From the NCBI GenBank assembly GCA_002282385.1, contig NCJG01000001.1, positions 620,001 through 684,000 on the forward strand: 64,000 nt of DNA, in the 5' to 3' direction. The notes below the pieces were generated by a model that saw only the letters and a program-made list of their open reading frames with translations, did not search any database and was not told the origin of the DNA. Position 1 is the first letter of the stretch. Each line of letters begins with the position of its first letter. This document shows, piece after piece, positions 1-8,793 of this stretch. Both the position numbers and the translations under genes were made by a program. This stretch comes from Sphingomonadales bacterium 39-57-19 (GTDB taxonomy: Bacteria; Pseudomonadota; Alphaproteobacteria; Sphingomonadales; Sphingomonadaceae).

Positions 1-4
1 TGAG

Positions 5-202
5 TTACTGCGCTTCGGTAACAAGGCTTTTGCCTTGTTGGTCGGGCACAACCCAAATCGCAACATTGGCGAAAATAACGAGAGCTGCAGCGATCATCAG
101 CCACATTTGCTGACTTGCGCCATCACGACTCCAACGTTTCCATGCGCCATAGAGAAGCAGGAACGCAGACAGCATGGCGACGGATAAAACGGCGTTTAAC
201 AT
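5..202 (-). CDS. small two-pass membrane protein, unknown function
   Basis: This 65-residue protein has two hydrophobic segments, at about residues 3-20 and 33-52. They are separated by a short basic loop rich in tryptophan (GAWKRWSRDG), so a small two-pass inner-membrane protein is expected. The start is preceded by a purine-rich AGAGAGG stretch at a usable distance. The gene is transcribed divergently from rpiB across a 116-base spacer. I do not recognise the family and see no catalytic motif. The hydrophobic pattern and ribosome binding site make it likely to be real. Confidence 0.6.
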   Translation of the reverse strand: MLNAVLSVAMLSAFLLLYGAWKRWSRDGASQQMWLMIAAALVIFANVAIWVVPDQQGKSLVTEAQ

Positions 203-318
203 TTTGCCTCTCTAAAGCCGGTGGATAAGCCACGCAATCGGGCAAATACCGCATAGCCTTTTGCCGCGCTCTGCCATAGGGGGAGCGTATTCCGACTCAT
301 GCTGCTACAGGATGTGCT

Positions 319-771
319 ATGCGTATCGCTATCGCCTCAGACCACGCTGCCCTTGCGCTGAAATCAGCGCTCGTCGAATATCTGCTGTCGGCAGGGCATG
401 ATGTCAGCGATCTCGGCCCGCATGATGAAAGCTCGGTCGACTATCCCGATTATGGCTATAAGCTTGCCGCCGCTGTTGCCGACGGAACCGCAGAACGCGG
501 TGTTGCCTTATGTGGATCAGGCATTGGCATTTCGATTGCGGTGAACCGCAATCCCGCCGCACGCGCCGCTTTGGTGTCCGAACCATTGTCAGCGCGGCTT
601 GCCCGCGAACATAATGACGCAAATGTTATTGCCATGGGCGCGCGCCTGATTGGCATTGAAATGGCCAAGGCCTGCCTTGATGCCTTTTTAACAACGGAAT
701 TTGGCGGCGATCGCCACCAACGCCGCGTTGATAAACTATCCAACCCAAACACGACCAAGGAACCATCATGA
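319..771 (+). CDS. rpiB: ribose 5-phosphate isomerase B
   Basis: Interconverts ribose 5-phosphate and ribulose 5-phosphate in the cytosolic non-oxidative pentose phosphate pathway. The 150-residue length is normal for the RpiB/LacAB family. Visible family features are the N-terminal phosphate-sugar motif with Asp8-His9, the catalytic Cys65 in CGSGIG, and His98 in REHNDANV. The ATG follows CAGGA at a six-base spacing. Its last four bases overlap the start of glyA (ATGA), so the two genes are translationally coupled. It heads a probable five-gene operon, rpiB-glyA-zinc ribbon gene-nrdR-trmJ. Confidence 0.95.
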   Translation: MRIAIASDHAALALKSALVEYLLSAGHDVSDLGPHDESSVDYPDYGYKLAAAVADGTAERGVALCGSGIGISIAVNRNPAARAALVSEPLSARLAREHNDANVIAMGARLIGIEMAKACLDAFLTTEFGGDRHQRRVDKLSNPNTTKEPS

Positions 772-2072
772 GCAGTGCAGCCGTCAATGACATCCAAAAT
801 TCTGGATTTTTTACGCAAAGCCTGACGGAACGCGACCCCGAAATCGCGGGCTGGATAGCGAAGGAACTGGGCCGCCAGAAGGACAAGATCGAATTGATCG
901 CGTCGGAAAATATAACGTCGCGCGCCGTGCTCGAAGCCACAGGTTCGATCCTCACCAACAAATATGCCGAAGGCTATCCCGGCAAACGTTATTATGGCGG
1001 CTGCGAATATGTCGATGAAATCGAAACCATCGCCATTGAGCGCGCGAAGCAATTGTTCGGCTGTGAATTTGCAAATGTGCAACCCAATAGCGGCAGCCAG
1101 ATGAATCAGGCGGTGTTCCTCGCGCTTCTGCAGCCCGGCGACACGTTCATGGGCCTAGATCTGAACGCAGGCGGGCATTTGACCCATGGATCGCCGGTTA
1201 ACATGTCCGGCAAATGGTTCAATCCAATCGGATATGGCGTCCGCCGTGATGACCACCGGATCGACATGGACGAAGTCGCGCGCATCGCCAGAGAAAACAA
1301 ACCAAAGCTGATCATCTGCGGCGGCACCGCTTATTCGCGGGGCTGGGACTGGGCGCGATTCCGGGAAATTGCGGATGAAGTCGGCGCGTACCTTCTGGCC
1401 GATATGTCGCATATCTCTGGGCTGGTTGCAGGCGGCGCGCATAGCTCGCCTGTGCCGCACGCGCACGTCACGACAAGCACAACGCACAAATCGTTACGCG
1501 GCCCGCGCTCCGGCATCATATTGACCAATGACGAGGTACTGGCCAAAAAATTCAACTCGGCAATTTTCCCGGGGCTGCAGGGTGGGCCATTGGTCCATGT
1601 GATCGCAGCAAAGGCTGTGTGCTTTGCCGATGCGATGAAGCCAGAATTCAAAAGCTACGCCGCCAATGTCGTCGAAAATGCGAAGGCACTTGCATCTTCA
1701 TTGCAGGAACAAGGGCTCGATATCGTGTCCGGCGGCACCGACAACCACTCGATGCTGGTCGATCTGCGGCCCAAAGAAGCCAAGGGCAAGCATGCCGAAC
1801 ATGCGCTCGACCGTGCTTCGATTACGTGTAACAAAAACTCGATCCCGTTCGATCCAGAAAAGCCGTTTGTCACGTCCGGCCTCCGCTTGGGCACGCCAGC
1901 TGGCACCACCCGTGGCTTCGGTCCGGCGGAATTCCGTCAGATCGGCAGGATGATCGCCGATGTCGTCGAAGGCCTTCGTCACAATGGCGAGGCTGGCGAC
2001 GGCCAGATCGAAGCACGGATCAAGGACGAAGCCGAGGCACTTTGCGCACGCTTCCCAATCTACCCATCTTGA
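768..2072 (+). CDS. glyA: serine hydroxymethyltransferase
   Basis: PLP enzyme that converts serine and tetrahydrofolate to glycine and 5,10-methylene-THF, the main one-carbon entry point for purine, thymidylate and methionine synthesis. The 434-residue length is typical of bacterial SHMT. The N-terminal SENITS segment, the YPGKRYYGG substrate loop and the PLP-binding lysine Lys241 in [13 protein letters not shown] are all visible. It begins inside the last codons of rpiB (four-base overlap) and is followed after 46 bases by a zinc ribbon gene. The rpiB-glyA-nrdR neighbourhood is common in alphaproteobacteria. Confidence 0.97.
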   Translation: MSSAAVNDIQNSGFFTQSLTERDPEIAGWIAKELGRQKDKIELIASENITSRAVLEATGSILTNKYAEGYPGKRYYGGCEYVDEIETIAIERAKQLFGCEFANVQPNSGSQMNQAVFLALLQPGDTFMGLDLNAGGHLTHGSPVNMSGKWFNPIGYGVRRDDHRIDMDEVARIARENKPKLIICGGTAYSRGWDWARFREIADEVGAYLLADMSHISGLVAGGAHSSPVPHAHVTTSTTHKSLRGPRSGIILTNDEVLAKKFNSAIFPGLQGGPLVHVIAAKAVCFADAMKPEFKSYAANVVENAKALASSLQEQGLDIVSGGTDNHSMLVDLRPKEAKGKHAEHALDRASITCNKNSIPFDPEKPFVTSGLRLGTPAGTTRGFGPAEFRQIGRMIADVVEGLRHNGEAGDGQIEARIKDEAEALCARFPIYPS

Positions 2073-2118
2073 ATTATATAGGTGACTTACCCATCTAATA
2101 CACAGAAGGGAAATGACC

Positions 2119-2463
2119 ATGGGATTTTGTAACGAGTGCAACGCGGAATATAGCGAAGGGATGAAGTTCTGCCCGCAATGTGGCGCCAAAACGCCTGAGC
2201 AGCTTGCGGCCGAAAGTTTCCCCAACCAAGCCAAGCATTATGTCGGTGAAGCCGCGGATGAATTGTGGGGCGCGACCAAGGATGCGTTCCACACGGGCAA
2301 GCATTTGGCGGATCAAGATACCGTAAAGAAAGTTGCCGGCGGTGCCGCCATCGGCGCTGCAGCCGCTGTGATTGCTCCAATCGGACTGGCAACTGGCGCA
2401 TTGATTGGCGCAGGCATCGTTGCCTACCGTCACGTAAACAAGAAAAAGAATCAGGAAAAATAA
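2119..2463 (+). CDS. zinc ribbon protein with glycine-rich hydrophobic tail
   Basis: A short protein with an N-terminal treble-clef type zinc ribbon: two CxxC pairs (CNEC near residue 4 and CPQC near residue 18 from the chosen start). An amphipathic middle follows, then a glycine/alanine-rich hydrophobic stretch resembling a glycine zipper and a basic tail (KKKNQEK). Two in-frame ATGs occur, at 2113 and 2119. I choose 2119 because AGAAGGG at 2104-2110 is too close to the first and correctly spaced for the second. The function is unknown. The architecture suggests a membrane-associated zinc ribbon protein. It abuts nrdR with no gap. Confidence 0.75.
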   Translation: MGFCNECNAEYSEGMKFCPQCGAKTPEQLAAESFPNQAKHYVGEAADELWGATKDAFHTGKHLADQDTVKKVAGGAAIGAAAAVIAPIGLATGALIGAGIVAYRHVNKKKNQEK

Positions 2464-2925
2464 TTGCGCTGCCCATTTTGCGGAAACGACGATAGCCAGG
2501 TTAAGGACAGCCGTCCCACCGAAGACAATAGCGCTATCCGCAGACGGCGGCAGTGCGAAGGTTGCGGCGGTCGGTTTACGACTTTTGAGCGCATTCAGTT
2601 GCGTGAGCTATCGGTCATCAAGACCGACGGTAAGCGTGAGCCGTTTGAGCGTGAAAAGCTTGAACGCTCGCTTTCCGTCGCGTGCCGCAAGCGTCCGGTC
2701 GACCATGCCCAGATTGAAAAGCTCGCCTCTGCCATTCAGCGGCAGTTGGAAACCTTGGGCGAAAGCGAAATTGAATCCAAGCGCATCGGCGAGTTTGTCA
2801 TGGATGGGCTAAAGGCCCTCGACAGCGTGGCCTATATTCGCTTTGCGTCGGTCTACAAAGACTTCAGCGAGGCGAAGGACTTTGAAGATTTCGCCGGGAG
2901 CGTGGTTGAAGCGGCGCAGAAATGA
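2464..2925 (+). CDS. nrdR: transcriptional repressor NrdR (TTG start)
   Basis: Represses ribonucleotide reductase genes by sensing ATP/dATP through an ATP-cone domain. The 153-residue product starts MRCPFCG, as family members do. It has a zinc ribbon with Cys3/Cys6 and Cys31/Cys34 in the arginine-rich segment [10 protein letters not shown], followed by the ATP-cone from about residue 49 to 139. The initiator must be TTG at 2464, because only this codon restores the invariant N-terminus. AGGAAAAA immediately upstream is a plausible ribosome binding site. The TTG sits directly after the TAA of the preceding gene. A four-base overlap couples it to trmJ. Confidence 0.95.
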   Translation: MRCPFCGNDDSQVKDSRPTEDNSAIRRRRQCEGCGGRFTTFERIQLRELSVIKTDGKREPFEREKLERSLSVACRKRPVDHAQIEKLASAIQRQLETLGESEIESKRIGEFVMDGLKALDSVAYIRFASVYKDFSEAKDFEDFAGSVVEAAQK

Positions 2926-3644
2926 GTTCGCCGCCGATTATCATTCTTGTTCGTCCGCAATTGGGCGAAAACATCGGCAAAGCCGCCCGCGCCATGCTGA
3001 ATTTTGGCCTGACGGAAATGCGCCTTGTCGCCCCGCGTGATGGATGGCCAAACCCCAATGCTGGCCCTGCCGCCTCTGGCGCAGACATTGTGCTTGCCAA
3101 TGCGCAGGTTTTCCCGACGCTTGCCGAAGCGACCGCGGACATCGCACATGTCTATGCAACGACCGTGCGCAAGCGTGGCGTCACCAAGCCGGTCATCACG
3201 CCTGAGGCAGCAGCCAAAGAGGTTGTTGGCAATGCCGGGCGAAGCGCAATTTTGTTCGGTGCGGAGCGCTCCGGCCTTGAAAGCGATGAAGTCAATGTTG
3301 CGCGCGCCATCATCACGGTCCCTATCAACCCAGAGTTTGGATCGCTGAACCTCGCGCAGGCGGTCATTTTGTGCGCCTATGAATGGTCAAAAACCCAATC
3401 GCTTGCCAGCCCACCGAAAACGGATCTGGAACCGCCCGCGTCACAGTTTGAACTCGACGGTCTGATCGCGCAGCTTGATGCGATGCTGGAACCGTTAAAT
3501 TACTTCACGCCAATCGATCGAGCGCCCGTCACACGGCGCACCTTGCGCAACTTGCTCACAAAGCCTGCCTGGAACGCCTATGAAGTGCGAACTTTACGCG
3601 GGGTACTGACGACATTGAACAGAAGGCGACCAACCGAAAAATAG
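2922..3644 (+). CDS. trmJ: TrmJ-type tRNA (cytidine/uridine-2'-O-) methyltransferase
   Basis: SPOUT-superfamily RNA 2'-O-methyltransferase, most similar in layout to TrmJ, which modifies position 32 of tRNA. The 240-residue protein starts with the typical strand [20 protein letters not shown], then carries the SPOUT knot motifs FGAERSGL (about residues 108-115) and [13 protein letters not shown] (about residues 131-143). Its ATG lies within the last codon of nrdR. Members of this family can have other rRNA or tRNA targets, so the target position is inferred and the family assignment is secure. Confidence 0.88.
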   Translation: MSSPPIIILVRPQLGENIGKAARAMLNFGLTEMRLVAPRDGWPNPNAGPAASGADIVLANAQVFPTLAEATADIAHVYATTVRKRGVTKPVITPEAAAKEVVGNAGRSAILFGAERSGLESDEVNVARAIITVPINPEFGSLNLAQAVILCAYEWSKTQSLASPPKTDLEPPASQFELDGLIAQLDAMLEPLNYFTPIDRAPVTRRTLRNLLTKPAWNAYEVRTLRGVLTTLNRRRPTEK

Positions 3645-3699
3645 AGACTATGTAACAGCGCCCCCGCTGTTTACACCCATGCGCAACAAGGAGCATTTC

Positions 3700-3966
3700 A
3701 TGATTAGCACTTTAGTTTTTAGTCTTTTGTTGGCCGCATCGGGTACATCCGAAGCAGCGCCACGCGCCGCAGATGCAGCCGCGCAGGAAGCGCCAAAAGC
3801 AAAGCCAAAGAAGATCTGCAGAACAACCGGGCTCACCGGCAGCCGCATCGCAAAAAAGCAATGCAAGACTCAGGAGCAATGGGATCAGGCAGAATCTGCG
3901 TCTGAGCTTAGCGTCAAAGGCAAGGCGGGCACCACCATGCCGCCACAAATGGACACCGGCATTTAA
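3700..3966 (+). CDS. small secreted protein with conserved Cys pair, unknown function
   Basis: Eighty-eight residues from the chosen ATG, which sits six bases after AAGGAG; an in-frame ATG at 3679 lacks a ribosome binding site. Residues 1-19 form a signal peptide (hydrophobic core FSLLLAASG, then ASGTSEA). The mature part is rich in Ala, Lys and Pro and contains two cysteines in the segment ICRTTGLTGSRIAKKQC, probably a periplasmic disulfide. The charged tail is low-complexity. I recall similar short exported proteins in sphingomonads but cannot name a function. It converges on the chorismate mutase gene three bases away. Confidence 0.7.
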   Translation: MISTLVFSLLLAASGTSEAAPRAADAAAQEAPKAKPKKICRTTGLTGSRIAKKQCKTQEQWDQAESASELSVKGKAGTTMPPQMDTGI

Positions 3967-3969
3967 CGC

Positions 3970-4287
3970 TTAAGCGCGATTGGCATCCCACTTTTCGAGT
4001 TCGTAGGCGATGGAGGCTTCAACCAAAAGCTCCCATAAGTCGCCCACGACCTCTGCAGGAATACCAGCGTTGCGTGCGGCGTCTTTCACATTCGCCAGTA
4101 CCTGTTGCTTGCGCGCTTCATCCCGAACCGCATTGCGTTCGGTTTTAATGCGCGCTGCGGCATCCATATAACCAAAGCGTTGCGCCAGCAGATCGACCAG
4201 CTGCGCATCGACGGCGTCAACGCCTGCCCGCACTTCAACCATGTTGTCACAACTCTCGGGATTTTTTGGGCTATCAGTGCTGCTCAT
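3970..4287 (-). CDS. chorismate mutase, AroQ type
   Basis: Rearranges chorismate to prephenate for phenylalanine and tyrosine synthesis. From the chosen ATG the product is 105 residues, the usual size of a monofunctional all-helical AroQ domain. The first helix carries the expected pattern VRAGVDAVDAQLVDLLAQRF, and a Lys/Arg-rich segment (IKTERNAVRDEARKQQV) supplies the basic active-site residues. An upstream in-frame ATG at 4338 would add 17 unrelated residues and overlap the rpsD promoter. AAAGGCGC before 4287 supports the shorter form. No signal peptide is seen, so it should be cytosolic. Confidence 0.88.
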   Translation of the reverse strand: MSSTDSPKNPESCDNMVEVRAGVDAVDAQLVDLLAQRFGYMDAAARIKTERNAVRDEARKQQVLANVKDAARNAGIPAEVVGDLWELLVEASIAYELEKWDANRA

Positions 4288-4331
4288 GGCAGCGCCTTTA
4301 CGGTTGAGCGTGTCTAAAGTCGAGCCAGATG

Positions 4332-4360
4332 TTGACATATCGCCGATCTGCAGCCATAGG
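4332..4360 (+). promoter_or_regulatory. probable sigma-70 type promoter of rpsD
   Basis: TTGACA at 4332-4337 is separated by exactly 17 bases from CATAGG at 4355-4360. The perfect -35 element, optimal spacing and position about 107 bases before the rpsD ATG make this the best promoter candidate in the window. Transcription would start near 4367. The -10 CATAGG deviates from TATAAT, but CATAGG/CTATAG-type elements recur elsewhere here. Confidence 0.6.
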
Positions 4361-4436
4361 CGCCCCTTCGCAATCGACCCTGCATTCCGGTGAAGCAGGT
4401 GTCCGGCACATGCATAATGTGTCGCGCGGGACCGGA

Positions 4437-4448
4437 AACAACGTTGTT
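4437..4448 (+). promoter_or_regulatory. palindrome in the rpsD leader
   Basis: The 12-base perfect palindrome AACAACGTTGTT lies just upstream of the rpsD ribosome binding site (TTGGAG at 4454-4459). S4 is an autoregulatory RNA-binding protein in several bacteria, so a structured leader would be reasonable. That this is the operator is inference only. Confidence 0.3.
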
Positions 4449-4466
4449 AGCAATTGGAGTCTTAAA

Positions 4467-5081
4467 ATGACGAAGCGTACAAGCTCGAAGTATAAACTTG
4501 ACCGCCGCATGGGTGAAAACATCTGGGGCCGTCCAAAATCACCTGTAAACAAGCGTGAATATGGCCCTGGTCAGCATGGTCAGCGCCGTAAAGGCAAGCT
4601 TTCCGATTATGGTATTCAGCTGCGCGCCAAGCAGAAGCTTAAGGGCTATTATGGCGACGTAACTGAAAAGCAGTTCAAGCGTGCGTATCAGGAAGCGAGC
4701 AACATGAAGGGCGATACCTCGCAGAACCTTATCGGTCTGCTCGAGCGTCGTTTGGACATGGTTGTATACCGCGCCAAGTTCGCCCCAACCATTTTCGCCG
4801 CACGCCAGATCGTTAGCCATGGCCACATTCGCGTCAACGGCGTGAAGTGCAACATCGCAAGCCGTCAGGTTGCAGTCGGTGACGTCATCAGCCTCGGCAA
4901 CAAGGCCAAGGAAATGGCTTTGGTTATCGAAGCACAGGGCCTCGCTGAGCGTGACATTCCAGAATATGTCTCTGTAGACGGCAACGACAAGGTTACTTTC
5001 GCGCGTATCCCAACGCTCGACGAAGTGCCCTACCCAGTTAAGATGGAACCAAATTTGGTCGTCGAATTCTATTCGCGTTAA
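4467..5081 (+). CDS. rpsD: 30S ribosomal protein S4
   Basis: Primary 16S rRNA-binding protein of the small subunit body and a translational fidelity factor. The 204-residue product begins [20 protein letters not shown], as alphaproteobacterial S4 does. It has the N-terminal rRNA-binding region ([20 protein letters not shown]) and the S4 domain at about residues 94-160 ([17 protein letters not shown] through HIRVNG). The start follows TTGGAG; the longer upstream reading frame reaches into the promoter and is discarded. Unlike many bacteria, it stands alone here, bracketed by its own promoter and a strong terminator. Confidence 0.98.
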   Translation: MTKRTSSKYKLDRRMGENIWGRPKSPVNKREYGPGQHGQRRKGKLSDYGIQLRAKQKLKGYYGDVTEKQFKRAYQEASNMKGDTSQNLIGLLERRLDMVVYRAKFAPTIFAARQIVSHGHIRVNGVKCNIASRQVAVGDVISLGNKAKEMALVIEAQGLAERDIPEYVSVDGNDKVTFARIPTLDEVPYPVKMEPNLVVEFYSR

Positions 5082-5100
5082 TCTTACAAACAGTCTTACG

Positions 5101-5130
5101 AAAAAGGCGGCCCTTGTGGCCGCCTTTTTT
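5101..5130 (+). terminator. intrinsic terminator of rpsD
   Basis: A 12-base-pair GC-rich stem (AAAAAGGCGGCC at 5101-5112 with GGCCGCCTTTTT at 5118-5129) encloses a five-base loop and runs into six T residues. It lies 19 bases after the rpsD stop. Confidence 0.9.
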
Positions 5131-5195
5131 GTTTGAGCCTGACCGGCGGGTCTGGCAGAAGGCGCGCAATAATCTTTCCCCCTTAGGAGAATTTC

Positions 5196-6875
5196 ATGCG
5201 CCTGCTGTCTCTGGCCCTTGTATCTGTTCTGGCCCTCACGACCGCCTGTCAAAAGGATGCGTCGCTCGACGTCTCGATGGACGCCCTGCCGCAAGTCGAA
5301 GTCCCCGCACTTTCCGAAGCGACAATGAAGGATGTGACACGCGAATTGTCACTCGACAGCTATGAAGGCCGCGCACCGGGTTCCGTCGGCGAAGAGAAAA
5401 CCGTCGCCTATTTGATATCCAAATATAAAGCGGCAGGACTTGAGCCTGGCAATAACGGCAGTTGGACGCAGGATGTGCCGCTGATCGAAATCACCGCGAA
5501 AAATGTATCGGCGCTCACAATTGCCGACCGCAGCGGCAAGGCCATGTCATTTGCCTATGGCAGTGAATATGTCATTGGCAGTTACCGCGAGACACCCAAA
5601 ACCGATATTAAGCAAAGCGAAATGGTCTTTGTCGGCCACGGCATTGTTGCCCCTGAAAAGGGCTGGAACGATTATGCTGGCGTCGATGTTAAGGGCAAAA
5701 CCGTCGTCGTCATGGTCAACGACCCCGATTTCGAAAATGAAGGTCTTGATGGCCCGTTCGGTGGCAAGGCCATGACCTATTACGGACGCTGGACATATAA
5801 ATATGAAGAAGCCGCGCGTCAGGGTGCTGCTGCCGTTTTGATCATCCACGACACTGCCCCTGCGGCATATGGCTGGAATGTCGTCAACTCCAGTTGGACA
5901 GGCACGCAATTCCTGGCGCAGTCAAAGGATAGCGGAAAGAGCCAGACCCAAGCCAATGGCTGGATCCAGAAATCCGTCGCCAAGGAAATTTTTGCCGCCG
6001 CTGGTCAAAATCTCGACAAGCAAATGGCCGCAGCCAAGCAAAAAGGCTTTAAGGCGGTTCCGCTGAACCTCACCGCGTCGATGAACTTCGAAAACGACAT
6101 CGCGCGCAAGGCGAGCAAGAATGTCATTGGCGTCATGAAAGGCACCAAACGCCCAGACGAATATGTTCTGTATACTGCGCATTGGGACCATCTCGGTCGG
6201 TGCACGGCCGCTCCCGATGGCGACGACATTTGCAACGGTGCAGTCGACAACGCCACCGGCACCGCGGCTTTGGTCGCATTGGCAGAAGGCTTTGCAAAAG
6301 CCGGCGCACCGGAGCGTTCGGTCGTGTTCCTTGCGGTGACGGCGGAAGAAAGCGGCCTGCTTGGTTCGAAATTCTACGCCGAAAACCCCATCTTCCCGCT
6401 TTCGCAAACCGTCGGCGGCGTGAACATGGATGCGTTCTCAATGTCTGGCCCGGCGAAAAACCTAACGGTCATCGGCAAAGGCAAATCGCAGCTGGATCTC
6501 TATCTTGAGGCTGCGGCAAAGTCCGAAGGACGGACACCTGAATCGGAACCGACACCGGAAAAGGGCTTCTACTACCGCTCTGACCATTTCAGCTTTGCCA
6601 AGCTTGGCGTGCCGATGGTGTATTTCGAAGGCGGGGACGACCTTGTCACCGGCGGTAAGGCCGCTGCAATGGCCGCCGCGGAAGATTATGAAAAGAACCG
6701 GTATCACGCCCCCGGCGACGAATTTGACGAAAAATGGGATTGGTCGGGCGTCATGTCTGATTTGAAGCTATATTATCGCATCGGGCGGATGTTGGCGATG
6801 ACCGACGCATGGCCAAACTGGAACGACGGCGACGAATTCCGCGCTGTCCGCGACAAGAGCCGCAACGGGAAATAA
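5196..6875 (+). CDS. M28 family zinc metallopeptidase, lipoprotein
   Basis: An exported aminopeptidase-like enzyme of 559 residues. A lipoprotein signal peptide ends in the lipobox LTTAC, so Cys18 would be lipidated. A PA (protease-associated) insert spans roughly residues 110-260. The M28 di-zinc core follows: His329-x-Asp331 (AHWDH), Asp351 in VDNATG, the Glu384-Glu385 pair in TAEESGLLGS, an Asp in NMDAFS near residue 411, and a His in SDHFSFA near residue 468. All expected metal ligands are present. The start follows TAGGAG. It probably forms a transcription unit with aguA, which starts four bases after its stop. The substrate is not determinable from sequence. Confidence 0.9.
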   Translation: MRLLSLALVSVLALTTACQKDASLDVSMDALPQVEVPALSEATMKDVTRELSLDSYEGRAPGSVGEEKTVAYLISKYKAAGLEPGNNGSWTQDVPLIEITAKNVSALTIADRSGKAMSFAYGSEYVIGSYRETPKTDIKQSEMVFVGHGIVAPEKGWNDYAGVDVKGKTVVVMVNDPDFENEGLDGPFGGKAMTYYGRWTYKYEEAARQGAAAVLIIHDTAPAAYGWNVVNSSWTGTQFLAQSKDSGKSQTQANGWIQKSVAKEIFAAAGQNLDKQMAAAKQKGFKAVPLNLTASMNFENDIARKASKNVIGVMKGTKRPDEYVLYTAHWDHLGRCTAAPDGDDICNGAVDNATGTAALVALAEGFAKAGAPERSVVFLAVTAEESGLLGSKFYAENPIFPLSQTVGGVNMDAFSMSGPAKNLTVIGKGKSQLDLYLEAAAKSEGRTPESEPTPEKGFYYRSDHFSFAKLGVPMVYFEGGDDLVTGGKAAAMAAAEDYEKNRYHAPGDEFDEKWDWSGVMSDLKLYYRIGRMLAMTDAWPNWNDGDEFRAVRDKSRNGK

Positions 6876-6879
6876 GCCA

Positions 6880-7860
6880 ATGACGTTCCGTATGCCCGCC
6901 GAATGGGCGCCCCATGAAGCCGTCTGGATTGGCTTTCCCAGTTCTGCGGAATATTGGGGTGCGCCGCTCCAACGCGCGCAGCAGCAGATGGCCGCCTTTG
7001 CCAATGCGGTGCACGCATCGGGCCAAGGTGAACGCGTGCATGTGATTGCGGGCAACGCAGAGGCCATGGCGGTCGCCCGGGGGCTACTTGAGGCTGGCGT
7101 CCATGTCGAGCTGCGCCAAATTGGCGATGTCTGGTTGCGTGATACGGGCTGCATCATCGTAAAAGATGGGGATCGGCGGATTGCCCGTAATTTTGGTTTC
7201 AATGGTTGGGGAAACCGGTTCGATTATCCCGGCGATACAACCATTGGCCATGAATTGGCCGCAGATTTCGGTTTTGAAATTGCACAGGCGGATTGGATAT
7301 TTGAGGGCGGATCGATTGATGTCGACGGTGAAGGTCTGGCCGCCACGACCGTCGATTGCCTGTTAAACCCGAACCGCAACCCAACACTTGATAAAGCCGC
7401 GATTGAAGACCGGCTGCGCGCTGATTTGGGGATCGAACGATTGCTTTGGCTCGGCGACGGCCTCGCCAACGACCATACCGACGGCCATATTGATAATCTG
7501 GCGCGCTTTGTTGGCCCGAACCATATTCTGGTTCCAAGCAGCGCTGGACCCGACGATCCAAACCAAGCTGTCTTTGAAGATGCCCGCGCCCGCGCAGAAG
7601 CGTTCGGATGCAAAGTGACGCTGATGCCCTCGGTTGGCCGTTTTGAACAAGATGGGGAAATCGTGCCGGCAAGTTATATGAATTTCTACATCGGCAACCG
7701 CACTGTCGTCGTGCCGATTTATGGCAGCGCGAACGATGATGCCGCGATTGAAGTGTTGGCAAGCATCTACCCCGAACGCGACGTGATCGGTGTCATGGCC
7801 GATGCGGTATTGACCGGCGGCGGAAGCTTTCATTGTTCAAGCCAACACGTGCCCGTTTGA
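6880..7860 (+). CDS. aguA: agmatine deiminase
   Basis: Hydrolyses agmatine to N-carbamoylputrescine and ammonia, the first step of the arginine decarboxylase route to putrescine. The 326-residue protein begins with MPAEWAPHEAVWIGFP, the family's N-terminal signature. It has the guanidino-binding segments DVWLRDTG and IFEGGSIDVDGEG, a His in NDHTDGHIDN, and the nucleophile Cys319 in GGGSFHCSSQHVP at the extreme C-terminus. The gene for the second step (aguB) lies 1.1 kb downstream on the same strand, which supports the assignment over other peptidyl-arginine-deiminase-like proteins. Confidence 0.95.
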   Translation: MTFRMPAEWAPHEAVWIGFPSSAEYWGAPLQRAQQQMAAFANAVHASGQGERVHVIAGNAEAMAVARGLLEAGVHVELRQIGDVWLRDTGCIIVKDGDRRIARNFGFNGWGNRFDYPGDTTIGHELAADFGFEIAQADWIFEGGSIDVDGEGLAATTVDCLLNPNRNPTLDKAAIEDRLRADLGIERLLWLGDGLANDHTDGHIDNLARFVGPNHILVPSSAGPDDPNQAVFEDARARAEAFGCKVTLMPSVGRFEQDGEIVPASYMNFYIGNRTVVVPIYGSANDDAAIEVLASIYPERDVIGVMADAVLTGGGSFHCSSQHVPV

Positions 7861-7925
7861 CTATATTGGATATCGACGCGAAACATTGCATATTCCAAGA
7901 ACAACCAACCAAGAGGACGCCCCCA

Positions 7926-8786
7926 ATGAAAAAGACTTTTCTAATTGCCCTCGCCGCCACTGCGCTTGCAGCACCCGCCTTTGCCGACCATCACAGCATG
8001 AGCAAAGCCGAGCATGACAAAATGCATAAGGCACATACCGACCGCCTTGCAAAAATCCTCGCCGACCCGTCGCGCGGTGCCGATGCCAAGCGCGATCAAT
8101 ATCGCCACCCTGCCGAAACCTTCGAATTCTTCCGTTTGCACCCTGACCACGTCATTGGCGAATATGCCCCGGGTGGCGAATGGGTTTCGCGTATCCTTGG
8201 CCGTTATGTGAACGAAAAAGGCAAATATACCGGCCTGTATTTCGGCACGAAAAGCCATTTCAGCGATCAACAGAAAACCGGCATCGCGGCGAGCATTGCA
8301 AAGTTCCCTGCTGATGTCGCGGCAGTATCCGGACGTCCGGCGACAGATTTCAACGCGTTTTCACTCAGCGAAATTCCAGACGGCGCAAAGGGGTCGTTTG
8401 ACCGCATAATTGTGATGCGCATGCTGCACAATATGATGAACTGGAACATCGCGGATGCCGAAATCAAGGCGATGCGCGATTTGTTGAAGGACGATGGCTT
8501 GCTAGGCATCGAACAACATCGCGCCAAGGCAGATGCGCCGTTCAGCTACACCAATGGCACGAAAGGCTATATGCGTGAGGCCGATATCATCAAATTCATG
8601 GAAGTGAACGGATTTGAGCTGGTCGCAAAAAGCGAAATCAACGCCAATCCCAAGGACAGTGCAAATTGGCCCGATGGCGTTTGGACCCTTCCGCCAGCAT
8701 TACGTTTGAAAGACGTCGACCGCGCAAAGTACGAAGCCATCGGTGAATCCGACCGCATGACATTGCTGTTCAAAAAACGGCCCTGA
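7926..8786 (+). CDS. secreted class I SAM-methyltransferase-like protein (COG4798-like)
   Basis: The ATG at 7926 follows AAGAGGA at good spacing and opens with a clear cleavable signal peptide (MKKTFLIALAATALAAPAFA, then DHHS). The earlier in-frame ATG at 7833 lies inside aguA and is rejected. The 286-residue product has the fold pattern of a Rossmann methyltransferase: an entry motif around EYAPGGEWVSRILG, an acidic strand around FDRIIVMRMLHNMMNW, and LKDDGLLGIEQHRA, a typical post-motif strand. Export of a methyltransferase-like domain is odd because SAM is cytosolic, so it may bind another ligand. It lies between the two agmatine genes. Confidence 0.75.
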   Translation: MKKTFLIALAATALAAPAFADHHSMSKAEHDKMHKAHTDRLAKILADPSRGADAKRDQYRHPAETFEFFRLHPDHVIGEYAPGGEWVSRILGRYVNEKGKYTGLYFGTKSHFSDQQKTGIAASIAKFPADVAAVSGRPATDFNAFSLSEIPDGAKGSFDRIIVMRMLHNMMNWNIADAEIKAMRDLLKDDGLLGIEQHRAKADAPFSYTNGTKGYMREADIIKFMEVNGFELVAKSEINANPKDSANWPDGVWTLPPALRLKDVDRAKYEAIGESDRMTLLFKKRP

Positions 8787-8793
8787 TTGTTGG

